This document shows positions 7,282 to 15,424 of a DNA stretch of 15,517 nt, one piece after another. Made by a program: the position numbers and the translations under genes. Every line of letters starts with the position of its first letter. Position 1 is the stretch's first letter. The notes under the pieces were generated by a model. That model was not told the DNA's origin. It worked only from the letters and a program-made list of their open reading frames with translations, and searched no databases. The stretch is from an uncultured Oscillospiraceae bacterium (GTDB lineage Bacteria; Bacillota; Clostridia; Oscillospirales; Oscillospiraceae), in assembly GCA_934573945.1 (NCBI GenBank), contig CAKTMQ010000028.1, positions 1 through 15,517 of the forward strand, in the 5' to 3' direction.

Positions 7282-8013
7282 TCATACATTCTGCAGCAGC
7301 ACAACGGTCACATTGTCCGGTGCGCCATGCTTGCGGGAGGCCTCCAGCAGCCGATCCAGACAGCCGTCCAGATCACTGTTGTGCATCACCTCAAACAGGA
7401 TCTCCTGATCGGTCACGGTGTTGATGAGACCATCGGTGCACAAAAGCAGGTAATCCCCCTGCTTCCACGACACATGAAAGCTGTCCGTCTCCACCTCCGC
7501 ATCCGGTCCCAGTGCGCGGGTGATAAGATTGCGGTTGGGATGAAAGCGCGCCTGCGCTGGTGTGATCTCACCCCGCTCCACCATGTTTTCCACTACGGAG
7601 TGATCCCGGGTGATCTGGCGGATGCCGTCCTCGCAGAGCAGATAACCCCGGCTGTCACCCACGTTAAAGAGCGTCGCCTCTCCGTCCCGACATACCGCGC
7701 AGACAAGCGTCGTGCCCATCCGGGACAGTGTCTCGTCCTCCGCCGCACGGGCACGGATGGCCTGATTGGCTTCTGCGATGGCGCAGCGTGTCACCTTTTC
7801 CAGCTGGTGCCAGTCCATATGCGGTTCGATGGATGCCTGCAGCAGCTGCTGCAGCGTCTCCACCGCGATCACACTGGCGGTATGGCCGCCATTGGTACCG
7901 CCCATACCGTCGCATACCACAGCAACGGTGCAGTCAGCCACAACAGCAGTGGCATATGCGTCCTGATTTTCCTTGCGCACCAATCCAGTATCTGTGATAC
8001 CCCAGATCCTCAT
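7282..8013 (-). CDS. prpC: PP2C-family Ser/Thr phosphatase PrpC/Stp
   Basis: A metal-dependent protein phosphatase that reverses phosphorylation by the adjacent PASTA kinase, in the cytoplasm. It has 243 residues, normal for bacterial PP2C of this type. Conserved motifs in order: RKENQDAY with Asp18, VCDGMGG with metal ligand Asp35, GTTLV (100-104), NVGDSRGY (117-124), TRDHS (135-139), NLITRALG (162-169), TDGL with Asp194, and DNVTVV with Asp233. Both ends of the fold are intact. The ATG at 8011-8013 overlaps the rlmN stop as ATGA and is preceded by GGAGGAGG, so it is translationally coupled to rlmN. The stop at 7282-7284 is 16 nt before prkC, whose ribosome binding site lies in that gap. Kinase-phosphatase pairing in this order is standard in Firmicutes. 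Confidence 0.98.
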   Translation of the reverse strand: MRIWGITDTGLVRKENQDAYATAVVADCTVAVVCDGMGGTNGGHTASVIAVETLQQLLQASIEPHMDWHQLEKVTRCAIAEANQAIRARAAEDETLSRMGTTLVCAVCRDGEATLFNVGDSRGYLLCEDGIRQITRDHSVVENMVERGEITPAQARFHPNRNLITRALGPDAEVETDSFHVSWKQGDYLLLCTDGLINTVTDQEILFEVMHNSDLDGCLDRLLEASRKHGAPDNVTVVLLQNV

Positions 8014-9041
8014 GCTCTCTCCTCCTCCATGGCCTTACGGCGCAGCTGGCCGCAGGATGCATCAATATCACCGCCGAGACTGCGCCGCACCGTGGCGGTA
8101 ATACCATGAGATTCCAGCCGCTTCTGGAAAGCGGCTACGCGGCGGCTCGGTTTAAAGGGACTTTCTGTGACCTCGTTGAGCGGGATCAGGTTGACATGAC
8201 CGGGCATCCCGCGGATCTGCTCCGCGATCAGATCGGCCTGCCAATCGTGATCATTGACATCATCGATCATAGCGTATTCAAAACTGATACGACGTCCTGT
8301 CTTCTTGAAATAGCGGTGGCAGGCGGCAAACAGAGCGTTTACATCGTAAGACCGGTTGACCGGCATGATGCGGGAGCGGGTCTCATTGTCCGGTGCATGA
8401 AGGGATACCGACAGCGTCAGCTGCAGATTCAATGCCGCCAGCGCATCGATCTGCGGCACGATGCCGCAGGTGGACAAGCTGATGTGCCGCATACCGATAT
8501 TCAATCCGTCGGAGCTGTTGACCAATTGCAGAAATTTCAGCACATTATCCCGGTTATCCAGCGGCTCTCCGATCCCCATCAGCACGATATTGGACACCGG
8601 CAGACCACTGTCCAGCTGTGTAAACAACACCTGATCCAGGATCTCCGATGGTGTCAGATCCCGCACCTTGCCGGCGATGGTACTGGCGCAGAAAGCGCAT
8701 CCCATGCGGCAGCCTACCTGTGAGGAGATGCACACCGTATTGCCGTGGTGATACCGCATCAGCACCGTTTCGATACAGTTGCCGTCACCCAGACGCCACA
8801 GGTATTTGACTGTGCCATCATGCTGCGATACCTGCTTGCGGGCAACGGTGGGGACTGTGATACAGCACTGTTCTGCCAGCTTCTGCCGCAGCGGCTTACT
8901 GAGATTGCTCATCTCGTCAAAGGAGGTCACGCCCCGGTGCAGCCAGGTAAATATCTGTTTTCCGCGGAAGGCAGGCTCACCCAGCTCCCGCAGCAGCACG
9001 GTGATCTCCTCCAGATTCAGCGATTTGATGTCTGTCATCAT
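8010..9041 (-). CDS. rlmN: Dual-specificity rRNA/tRNA adenine-C2 methyltransferase RlmN
   Basis: A radical-SAM enzyme that methylates C2 of A2503 in 23S rRNA and of A37 in some tRNAs. The protein has 343 residues from the ATG at 9039-9041. The iron-sulfur motif CxxxCxxC is at Cys111, Cys115 and Cys118 (GCRMGCAFC). The two extra catalytic cysteines of the family map to Cys104 (VCISSQVGC) and Cys330 (DASCGQL, the methyl-carrying position). GEPLDN (158-163) contributes to SAM binding. The frame stays open a further 24 codons upstream, to 9113, but that stretch lies inside rsmB, lacks family similarity and has no ribosome binding site. AAGGAA (9049-9054), overlapping the rsmB stop, is 7 nt before ATG 9041. 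A second ATG follows directly, so a 342-residue form is possible. The stop overlaps prpC as ATGA. Confidence 0.97.
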   Translation of the reverse strand: MMTDIKSLNLEEITVLLRELGEPAFRGKQIFTWLHRGVTSFDEMSNLSKPLRQKLAEQCCITVPTVARKQVSQHDGTVKYLWRLGDGNCIETVLMRYHHGNTVCISSQVGCRMGCAFCASTIAGKVRDLTPSEILDQVLFTQLDSGLPVSNIVLMGIGEPLDNRDNVLKFLQLVNSSDGLNIGMRHISLSTCGIVPQIDALAALNLQLTLSVSLHAPDNETRSRIMPVNRSYDVNALFAACHRYFKKTGRRISFEYAMIDDVNDHDWQADLIAEQIRGMPGHVNLIPLNEVTESPFKPSRRVAAFQKRLESHGITATVRRSLGGDIDASCGQLRRKAMEEERA

Positions 9042-9048
9042 AGACGTT

Positions 9049-9054
9049 TTCCTT
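9049..9054 (-). promoter_or_regulatory. Ribosome binding site that fixes the rlmN start
   Basis: AAGGAA shares bases with the TAA stop of rsmB and lies 7 nt before the ATG at 9041. It favours the 343-residue RlmN over a longer form starting inside rsmB. Confidence 0.65.
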
Positions 9055-10393
9055 ACTCCACACGCTGGAGACGGCAAATGAAGAAGCCGTCTGTCCCCCA
9101 ACGCTGCGGCCATAATGTCAGCTGTCCGTCACACCCGCCGATGGGTGTGGGCAGCACGAAAGGCGAAAGGCGGAATTCCGGATGCGTTTCCAGAAACCAC
9201 GCTGCTACATCCTCGTTTTCTTCCGGCAGCACCGTACAGGTGGAGTAGACCAGTGTTCCGCCTGGACGGACATAACCGGCGGCATTTTCCAGGATTGCCC
9301 GCTGCTCCCGCGGCAGCTTTGCCAATTCACGGGGATTCTTATAACGGATGTCCGGCTTCTTGCGGATGATCCCCAGTCCGGAACAGGGTACGTCAGCCAC
9401 CACCAGATCGGCCTGACCGATCCACGCCTCGTGCCGATCCCGTCCATCTGCCAATGCCGTGCGAATGGAGTGCAGCCCAAGACGCGCCGCGCCGTTCTCA
9501 ATCAGCTTCAGCTTGTGCGGGTGCACATCACAAGAGAGAATATCTCCCTGATCCCGCATATCAATAGCCAGTGCAAAGGATTTACCGCCCGGTGCAGCAC
9601 ATACATCCAGCACCCTGTCTGTCTCCTTTGCTGCCGCGACAGTAGAGACCAGACGCGCCGCCGCATCCTGTACCGTGAAGAGTCCCTTTCGGAAGGTGTC
9701 CATATTCTCCAGATCGCCGGTGCCGCTTACCTCAAAGCAGCCCGCCATCCAGGGGTGGGACGTCACGGTCACACCGGTAGTACGCAGTTCCTTTTCCAGT
9801 GCCTCCGGTGTGATCTTCATGGTGTTGGTCTGTATTGTGGTAGGAACGATGGTATTGTTGCAGCGCAGATACTGCTCCGCTTCCTCCGCTCCCAGAATGT
9901 CGATCAGACGGGATACCAGCCACTTTGGATGGCTGTAACGCAGCGAAAGATAGTCCGCCGTGCTGCCCTTGGGAAGCTCCGGCATATCCAGCCAGTTCGT
10001 CACGAATTTACGCAGCACAGCGTTGACCATGCCGGCGGCTCTGGGTCTGCCGCGGCGTTTTGTCATCTCCACTGCCTCGTTTACCGCAGCGCGGTGGGGG
10101 ATCTTATCCATAAACAGGATCTGATAAGCGCCGATCCGCAGGATATTCAAAATCAACGGCTCCAGCCGCTCCGCCTTCTGGGTGCACCAGAGGGAAATAT
10201 AATAGTCCAGATACATCCGGTTCTGGATCACGCCGTAAGCGATACGGCTGGCCAGCGCCGCATCGCGAGAGTCCAAACCGTTCTTGGCGATGGTGCGCTT
10301 CAGGCTGCCGTCAGACCAGGCATTGGCACTGGAGATCCGCAGCAGCACTTCCAGCGCTGTGTCCCGGGCATTGCCCGGTCTCTTTTCGTTCAT
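9053..10393 (-). CDS. rsmB: 16S rRNA (cytosine-967-C5) methyltransferase RsmB
   Basis: Methylates C967 of 16S rRNA (historically Sun/Fmu). It has 446 residues, against about 447 in B. subtilis. The N-terminal NusB-like RNA-binding domain covers about 1-130 (including PHRAAVNEAVEMTKR and RAAGMVNAVLR). The SAM-dependent methyltransferase domain has VCAAPGGK (264-271), DVPCSG with Cys337, and YSTCT with the second catalytic cysteine, Cys386, followed by PEENE. The two-cysteine arrangement identifies an RNA m5C methyltransferase. The frame is open 77 codons further upstream, but that part is out-of-frame fmt sequence. The ATG at 10391-10393 overlaps the fmt stop as ATGA and has an AAAGGTGG-type ribosome binding site just upstream. 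The stop is 11 nt before rlmN. Confidence 0.97.
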   Translation of the reverse strand: MNEKRPGNARDTALEVLLRISSANAWSDGSLKRTIAKNGLDSRDAALASRIAYGVIQNRMYLDYYISLWCTQKAERLEPLILNILRIGAYQILFMDKIPHRAAVNEAVEMTKRRGRPRAAGMVNAVLRKFVTNWLDMPELPKGSTADYLSLRYSHPKWLVSRLIDILGAEEAEQYLRCNNTIVPTTIQTNTMKITPEALEKELRTTGVTVTSHPWMAGCFEVSGTGDLENMDTFRKGLFTVQDAAARLVSTVAAAKETDRVLDVCAAPGGKSFALAIDMRDQGDILSCDVHPHKLKLIENGAARLGLHSIRTALADGRDRHEAWIGQADLVVADVPCSGLGIIRKKPDIRYKNPRELAKLPREQRAILENAAGYVRPGGTLVYSTCTVLPEENEDVAAWFLETHPEFRLSPFVLPTPIGGCDGQLTLWPQRWGTDGFFICRLQRVE

Positions 10394-11310
10394 ACTCCCA
10401 CCTTTACCGGATGACCGGCGAGATAAGCCGCAGCGGCCATGCGCTTGCCGCCCTGGGGCTGCAGCTCCAGGATCTGCAGAAGCCGGCCATCGCCGCAGGC
10501 GATGGCGAGCCCTTTCTTCCCGGCCTCCACAATGGTGCCGGGCGCGGCAGTTGTGGTATCCCCCACTGCCGTGCGGTAGACCTTCAGCGTGCTTCCGCTC
10601 AGCTCCATAGCGGCACAGGGCCATGGGATCAGACCGCGTACCTGATCGTGGAGCTGACGGGCAGTTCGGGTGAAATCCATAGGACTGAGCGATTTATCCA
10701 GCATCGGTGCATAGCTGTGCTGCGTATGATCCTGAGGTATACGGGAAGCCGTACCGTTCTTCAGATCCGCGACAGCCTGCACCAATGCCTCTGCCCCCAG
10801 CTGTGCCAGCCGGGTGGTCAGCATCTGGGCATCCTCATCTGGGTCGATAGGCGTCACGGCACAGCGGATAATGTCACCGGCGTCCAGCTCATCGGCCATA
10901 TACATAATCGTAACACCTGTCTCCGCATCGCCGTTGAGGATTGCCCAATTGATAGGCGCTGCACCCCGGTACTGCGGCAGCACAGAGGAGTGTACATTGA
11001 TAGCGCCATAGGAAGGCACCGTCAAAATCTCGTGGGGCAGGATCCTGCCATAGGCCGCCACCACGATCAGCTCCGGCTGCAGCTCACGCACCAGTGCCAG
11101 CGCTGTTCCGTCCCGCATTTTCAGCGGCTGGTACACTGGCAGATTTTCTGACAAGGCATATTCCTTTACGGGTGAAGCGGTCAGCTTGTGGCCTCGATTT
11201 TTTGGTTTGTCAGGCTGTGTAAATACGCCGCAGATCTCGTGTCCTGCTTCCACCAGCTTTTTCAGCGAAGCGACGGCAAAGTCCGGGGTTCCCATAAATA
11301 AGATCCGCAT
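10390..11310 (-). CDS. fmt: Methionyl-tRNA formyltransferase Fmt
   Basis: Transfers a formyl group from 10-formyl-tetrahydrofolate to initiator Met-tRNA, creating the fMet used to start translation. It has 306 residues, a normal length. The N-terminal transferase domain begins RILFMGTPDFA and contains the catalytic triad at Asn105, His107 (NVHSSVLPQYRGAAP) and Asp143 (ELDAGD), with the same 2- and 36-residue spacing as the E. coli enzyme. The C-terminal domain (about 205-306) is the tRNA-binding OB-like fold. The ATG at 11308-11310 shares one base with the def TAA stop (TAATG), and GAGGG lies 6 nt upstream within def. Its stop overlaps rsmB as ATGA. Its partner Def, which removes the formyl group, is encoded directly upstream. 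Confidence 0.98.
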   Translation of the reverse strand: MRILFMGTPDFAVASLKKLVEAGHEICGVFTQPDKPKNRGHKLTASPVKEYALSENLPVYQPLKMRDGTALALVRELQPELIVVAAYGRILPHEILTVPSYGAINVHSSVLPQYRGAAPINWAILNGDAETGVTIMYMADELDAGDIIRCAVTPIDPDEDAQMLTTRLAQLGAEALVQAVADLKNGTASRIPQDHTQHSYAPMLDKSLSPMDFTRTARQLHDQVRGLIPWPCAAMELSGSTLKVYRTAVGDTTTAAPGTIVEAGKKGLAIACGDGRLLQILELQPQGGKRMAAAAYLAGHPVKVGV

Positions 11311-11837
11311 TATTCGCCCTCTTCTCCGTCGTCCTCGATCTCGTACTGGTCGGCATGCTCCGTCAGCCAGCGCTGCAGTTCCTCGCCCTCCAGCAGACGA
11401 TCGGTGTGCTCCACAAACAGATGGCCATCCAGATGCTCGATCTCATGGCAGAAGCAACGGGCGGTAATGCCCTCATCCTCTACCTCGAACCACTGACCGT
11501 CTCTGTCCTGCGCCTTGACACGTACCACATAAGGACGCGTTACCTCGCCGTATTTCCCGGGAACACTGAGGCATCCTTCCAGCGCCGTCTCTTCGCCCTC
11601 GGTATGGACGATCTCCGGGTTGATGAGCTCGATGATCTCATCATCCTCATTCAATACGATGCATACGCGGCGCAGAATGCCCACTTGGGGGGCAGCCAGT
11701 CCAACACCGCCGGCTTCCTCCAGCGTTTCCGCCATGTCATCCAGCAACGTGTGCAGTCTGTCATTAAACTCCGTCACCGGACGGCAGACCTTGGTAAGAC
11801 ATTCCTCGCCCTGCAGGGCAATTCTCCTAAGTGCCAT
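11310..11837 (-). CDS. def: Peptide deformylase Def
   Basis: A metal hydrolase that removes the N-formyl group from nascent proteins. It has 175 residues. The three signature motifs are present: GVGLAAPQ (44-51), EGCLS (87-91) with metal ligand Cys89, and HEIEH (131-135) with metal ligands His131 and His135 and catalytic Glu132. Motif 3 reads HEIEHLDG where many bacterial deformylases have HEIDHLDG, a mild and non-catalytic change. The C-terminus is a short acidic tail (about 161-175, ending DDGEEGE). The ATG at 11835-11837 has GAGGT 7 nt upstream, overlapping the priA TAG stop. The pairing with fmt, sharing one base, reflects the formylation-deformylation cycle. Confidence 0.98.
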   Translation of the reverse strand: MALRRIALQGEECLTKVCRPVTEFNDRLHTLLDDMAETLEEAGGVGLAAPQVGILRRVCIVLNEDDEIIELINPEIVHTEGEETALEGCLSVPGKYGEVTRPYVVRVKAQDRDGQWFEVEDEGITARCFCHEIEHLDGHLFVEHTDRLLEGEELQRWLTEHADQYEIEDDGEEGE

Positions 11838-11848
11838 ATTTATTACCT

Positions 11849-14278
11849 CTAATCCATCAAATTACAGTCGGTGTATATCTGCATATTGCGGTTTTCGCCG
11901 CGCTTTGAAAACTCTTTCATAAAGGATGACAACAAGCCACGCAAGGTCTTGTCATTTCGACCGATCACCGTTACGCGGTAACGGTAACGCTCATTCACCC
12001 GCACCACCGGTGCGGGTGAGGGTCCCAGGATCATCCAGTCCAGTGCCGCATAAGGCTGTGCTTTTGCGGCAGTCCGCAGACTCTCGGCAATCTCATGGAT
12101 CGCACGGCGCACCGCAGACTCCTCCAAACCGGTCACCGTGATCATGAACTGATCGGCAAAGGGTGGGTCACGCCGCAGCTTGCGCAGCCGGATCTCGCGT
12201 TCATAAAAGCGGTCATAATCCTGCGCTGCAGCCGCCTGGATCACGTCATGATCCGGCGTATAGGTCTGGATGACCGCCCGTCCGGCCTTACTGCCCCGTC
12301 CGGCACGCCCCACTACCTGCGTCAGCAGGCTGAAGGTGCGCTCCGATGCGCGGTAATGATCTACGTACAGGGAAAGATCCGCCGCCAACACACCTACCAG
12401 CGTGACGTTTTCAAAATCCAATCCTTTGGCCACCATCTGCGTACCCAGCAGAATGGGTACTTTCTTTTCATCAAATTCCCGCAGGATGGCCTCGTGTCCC
12501 ATTCCCACCGTATCCGCATCCATCCGCAGCAGCGGCGTTTCCGGAAACAGTGTGTGCAGCTCCTCTTCCGCCCGTTGGGTACCAAAGCCAATATGCCGCA
12601 AGGTTGTACCGCACTCCGGGCAGGACTCCGGTGCCCACTGGGAATGCCCGCAGTAGTGACACATCAGCCGGTGGTTGGCGCTGTGATAGGTCAAATACAC
12701 GCTGCACCGGGGACATTGGGGGACATAGCTGCAATTGGGGCACAGCAGCTGGCGGCTGCTACCCCGACGATTAAGAAAGAGGATACTCTGTTCCCCCCGC
12801 TCCAGATTTGCTTTCAGCTCCTGATACAGCGGCTGGCTGATGGCCGAGAGGTTTCCCTGCCGCAGTTCCTGCCGCATATCCGCCAAGATCACCTGAGGCA
12901 TGAGTTGCCGGTTGTACCGCTGCCGCAGCAGCGACAGATGGTAGTCTCCGTTTCTGGCATACCACGCCGTTTCAATGGTCGGCGTCGCGGAACCCAGCAG
13001 CAGGTGGCATCCCTCCGTCATACAGCGGTAACGCGCAATATCCCGTGCGTGGTAGCAGGGGGCGCGTTCCGACTCATAGGAGCTCTCCTGCTCCTCATCC
13101 ATGATGATGAGACTCAACCGCTCCAGTGGCGCAAAGACAGCCGACCGGGTGCCCAGCACCACGGTGGCCTCCCCTTTCCGCACACGCTTCCACTGGTCAT
13201 AGCGCTCTGTCATATGGAGACCGCTGTGCAGCAGCGCCACCCGATCACCAAAATAGGCCGTGAACCGCGCCATCATCTGCGGCGTCAGAGCAATCTCCGG
13301 CACAAGGATCATCACAGTTTTACCCTGTGCCAGCAGCGCCTGTGCCAGCCGGATGTAGACCAGCGTCTTGCCGCTGCCGGTCACCCCCTGCAGCAGCGTT
13401 ACACCGCCTGTGCCGGCTTCAGCGCGCTGCAAAACAGCTGCATATGCCTGCTGCTGTTCTTCATTTAGTGTAATGGATTCCGCCTTTACACAATATTGCT
13501 TTTCAGTAATGCGGTAAGTTTCCTGGGGACGAAGCGAAATGACGCCCGCCTTTTTCAGCGCCGTAACGGTACGTCGCGACGCGCCGCTGAAATAGCACAG
13601 ATCCGGCACGGTTGTCTCCCCTTGCCGCAGCAGGAATTGCACGGCATCATACATCCGAGGGGCGGTCTTTTTTTTGTGCTGTGCCCATGCGGAGGCATCT
13701 TCTGCTGATAGCATCAGTGTCGCCAGCAGCACCGTTTTATCCTGTACTGTGCGGCGGCTAACCGTCTCGCGGGACACCAGTCCTCGTTTCTCCAGGCTGC
13801 GGAGCGTTGTGATCACACTCTCGCCGTAGGTGTCCCGGAGGACTGACAGTTCCTGCGCACCGTCGGCAAGTATACGGCATACAGCCGCCTCCCGGCCGGA
13901 CAACTCATCCAGTGCACCCGCTCCTGTCAGCTGCCACAGCTCCCGATAGCGATACCAGACGGCGGCAGGCAGGATCGTGCGGATGGCGTCATAAAAAGTG
14001 CAGAAATAGCGCTGACGCATCCAGAGCGCCAGTTTGATCTCGCGTTGGGAGACCAGTGGTGCACCGTCCAGATTCAGACGCAGTGCCTTGAGCGGTGCCG
14101 CCGGAACGGCGACTTCCTCCAGCGACAGTACAACACCCTCGCTGGTGCGGTTACCCCGTCCAAAGGGCGCCAACACCCGACAGCCTACACTGACATCCAT
14201 GTCAGCGGGAACAAGGTAGGAATAGGGCTTGTCAATGGCGTAGGTCGCAGCTTCCACCGCGATTTTTGCGATCTGCAT
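11849..14278 (-). CDS. priA: Primosomal replication restart helicase PriA
   Basis: A superfamily 2 3'-5' DNA helicase that recognises abandoned replication forks and reloads the replisome. It has 809 residues (B. subtilis PriA is about 805). An N-terminal 3' DNA-binding domain (about 1-105) is followed by a winged helix. The helicase motifs are motif I GVTGSGKT (298-305), motif II DEEQ (394-397), motif III GSATPT (429-434), a motif V region with GTQMVAKGLDF (612-622) and motif VI QVVGRAGRG (654-662). A zinc module between the helicase lobes uses Cys513, 516, 522, 525, 540, 543, 553 and 556. Motif II has Gln where E. coli and B. subtilis have His; the codon on the minus strand is CAG, so it is a real difference. 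The ATG at 14276-14278 has GGGGAGGAG 9 nt upstream. It follows rpoZ directly, without the coaBC gene often found between them. Confidence 0.98.
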   Translation of the reverse strand: MQIAKIAVEAATYAIDKPYSYLVPADMDVSVGCRVLAPFGRGNRTSEGVVLSLEEVAVPAAPLKALRLNLDGAPLVSQREIKLALWMRQRYFCTFYDAIRTILPAAVWYRYRELWQLTGAGALDELSGREAAVCRILADGAQELSVLRDTYGESVITTLRSLEKRGLVSRETVSRRTVQDKTVLLATLMLSAEDASAWAQHKKKTAPRMYDAVQFLLRQGETTVPDLCYFSGASRRTVTALKKAGVISLRPQETYRITEKQYCVKAESITLNEEQQQAYAAVLQRAEAGTGGVTLLQGVTGSGKTLVYIRLAQALLAQGKTVMILVPEIALTPQMMARFTAYFGDRVALLHSGLHMTERYDQWKRVRKGEATVVLGTRSAVFAPLERLSLIIMDEEQESSYESERAPCYHARDIARYRCMTEGCHLLLGSATPTIETAWYARNGDYHLSLLRQRYNRQLMPQVILADMRQELRQGNLSAISQPLYQELKANLERGEQSILFLNRRGSSRQLLCPNCSYVPQCPRCSVYLTYHSANHRLMCHYCGHSQWAPESCPECGTTLRHIGFGTQRAEEELHTLFPETPLLRMDADTVGMGHEAILREFDEKKVPILLGTQMVAKGLDFENVTLVGVLAADLSLYVDHYRASERTFSLLTQVVGRAGRGSKAGRAVIQTYTPDHDVIQAAAAQDYDRFYEREIRLRKLRRDPPFADQFMITVTGLEESAVRRAIHEIAESLRTAAKAQPYAALDWMILGPSPAPVVRVNERYRYRVTVIGRNDKTLRGLLSSFMKEFSKRGENRNMQIYTDCNLMD

Positions 14279-14308
14279 AGCCCGATTCTCCTCCCCTGTT
14301 TCTGAAAA

Positions 14309-14521
14309 TCACTCCTGGATCGAGGAGTCGATGGTGCTGGCATCGAACTTGCCCTCAGCTACCTCGTTGATGGCCATAGTGACCGGCTTTTCATACAGAT
14401 GTTCGCCGTGCATCTCGGCATCAGCCGCGATCTGACGAGCGCGGCGTGCTACCACGTTCACCATCATGTAGCGGTTAGGCACATAGGATGTCAGCTGATT
14501 CATTGCGGGATAGAGCATCAT
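14309..14521 (-). CDS. rpoZ: RNA polymerase omega subunit RpoZ
   Basis: The small subunit that helps fold beta-prime and stabilises RNA polymerase. It has 70 residues, similar to other Clostridia omega proteins. The conserved core is MMVNVVARRARQIAADAE (19-36), followed by KPVTMAINEVAEGK (45-58), the standard omega helices. Two ATG codons lie side by side (14519-14521 and 14516-14518). AGGAG is 10 nt before the first, so I use that one, although a 69-residue form is possible. It is placed between gmk (37-nt gap) and priA (30-nt gap), the conserved Firmicutes arrangement. Confidence 0.95.
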   Translation of the reverse strand: MMLYPAMNQLTSYVPNRYMMVNVVARRARQIAADAEMHGEHLYEKPVTMAINEVAEGKFDASTIDSSIQE

Positions 14522-14558
14522 AATAATCGTTCTCCTTCTGCCGTTTACCGGCGCATAT

Positions 14559-15158
14559 TTACTGATTCAATTCCGCGATACGCTCCGCAGGCCGGCAATG
14601 CTCGGCCAGCATGATCGCCCGCAGCTCGCTTACGGCGTCTTCCACCGTATCGTTAATCACAAAATAATCATAGTGGTCAGCGGCCTGCAGTTCCACCTTG
14701 GCGCGCAGCAGCCGCTTCTGTACCTTTTCCGGGGTATCCGTGCCCCGGGCTGTCAGTCGGCGCTCCAGCTCCTCCCAGGAAGGGGGCGCAATAAAGATCC
14801 GCACGACGTCAGGCCGCAGATCGTGCACCTGTGTGGCACCCTGGATCTCGATGTCCAGGATCACGTCCCGGCCATTCTCCATGGCATCGTCCACATAGCG
14901 CTTGGGCGTTCCATAGAAATTACCCACATACTCCGCGTATTCCAGAAACTCTCCATCCATGATCCACTGGCGGAACGTCTCCGGATCAATAAAATGATAA
15001 TCCACACCATCCTTTTCACCCGGACGCGAAGCGCGGGTCGTTGCAGAAATGGAAAAATAGAGATCGTCCCGATCCTGAAACAGTGCGCTTAAAACCGTGC
15101 TTTTCCCCACGCCGGAGGGGCCTGAAATAATAAATGTCTTTCCTCTTCTTGTCAACAT
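14559..15158 (-). CDS. gmk: Guanylate kinase Gmk
   Basis: Phosphorylates GMP to GDP with ATP, an essential step in guanine nucleotide supply that also affects (p)ppGpp levels. It has 199 residues, close to the usual 200-205. The P-loop GPSGVGKS is at 13-20. The GMP-binding region has [13 protein letters not shown] (36-48), Tyr54 and [13 protein letters not shown] (73-85). DIEIQGA is at 102-108, and the lid is at about 133-151 ([12 protein letters not shown], then RLLRA). The ATG at 15156-15158 lies 7 nt inside remA (ATGTTGA junction), with an AGAGGA site about 10 nt upstream. A promoter-like sequence occurs within its first ten codons. Confidence 0.98.
   Translation of the reverse strand: MLTRRGKTFIISGPSGVGKSTVLSALFQDRDDLYFSISATTRASRPGEKDGVDYHFIDPETFRQWIMDGEFLEYAEYVGNFYGTPKRYVDDAMENGRDVILDIEIQGATQVHDLRPDVVRIFIAPPSWEELERRLTARGTDTPEKVQKRLLRAKVELQAADHYDYFVINDTVEDAVSELRAIMLAEHCRPAERIAELNQ
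15127..15155 (-). promoter_or_regulatory. Possible internal promoter at the 5' end of gmk
   Basis: On the minus strand, TTGACA (15150-15155) is followed by a 17-nt spacer and TATTAT (15127-15132), matching 6 of 6 and 5 of 6 sigma-A consensus bases. It overlaps gmk codons 2 to 10, so a transcript from near 15120 would lack the gmk start and serve rpoZ and the genes beyond. The codons involved are fairly constrained, so chance is possible. Confidence 0.35.
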
Positions 15159-15415
15159 GATCCCTCTTCCTCTGTAAGCTCCGTCATACCCAGACGGGGT
15201 GCCAGCCGCTCTGTGCTCAATGCAGACAGGATCACATGATCGCTGTCCATGATCAGCACGGAGGCGGTCTTGCGGCCATATGTGGCGTCAATGAGCATAC
15301 CCCGATCCCGGGATTCCTGCACCAGACGCTTTACCGGCGCGCTGTCCGGGCTGACGATAGCGATCAGCCGCTGCAGCGACACCAGGTTGCCGAACCCGAT
15401 ATTCACCAGTTCCAC
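15152..15415 (-). CDS. remA: RemA-family extracellular matrix regulator (DUF370)
   Basis: A small DNA-binding protein; in B. subtilis RemA activates biofilm matrix and osmoprotection genes. It has 87 residues. The signature stretches [11 protein letters not shown] (3-13), [12 protein letters not shown] (20-31), [15 protein letters not shown] (36-50) and [11 protein letters not shown] (56-66) closely follow the B. subtilis protein. The start is GTG (15413-15415): AGGTG lies 5 nt upstream, and homologues begin at this position. It starts 9 nt after the yicC/yloC stop and overlaps gmk by 7 nt, the same order as in B. subtilis. Its role here (biofilm or another function) cannot be read from sequence; a regulator of this family is all that is certain. 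Confidence 0.96.
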   Translation of the reverse strand: MELVNIGFGNLVSLQRLIAIVSPDSAPVKRLVQESRDRGMLIDATYGRKTASVLIMDSDHVILSALSTERLAPRLGMTELTEEEGSC

Positions 15416-15424
15416 CGCGGCACC

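Noticed and set aside
9182..10414. 410-codon plus-strand open frame opposite rsmB
   Set aside because: It lies antisense to a fully intact RsmB; composition and lack of any domain indicate a shadow frame in GC-rich DNA.
10394..10624. Extra 77-codon N-terminal extension of RsmB
   Set aside because: The residues are Arg/Gly/Ala-rich out-of-frame fmt sequence with no family match. The ATGA overlap and ribosome binding site place the start at 10393.
12095..13468. 457-codon plus-strand open frame opposite priA
   Set aside because: The PriA frame carries all helicase and zinc motifs. The opposite frame has no family features and reads as low-complexity His/Gln/Arg-rich sequence.
14540..14552. Short hairpin (GCCG-TTTAC-CGGC) in the gmk-rpoZ gap
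   Set aside because: A 4-bp stem with no T tract is too weak for a terminator and is not a recognisable attenuator or ribosomal-protein-type leader.
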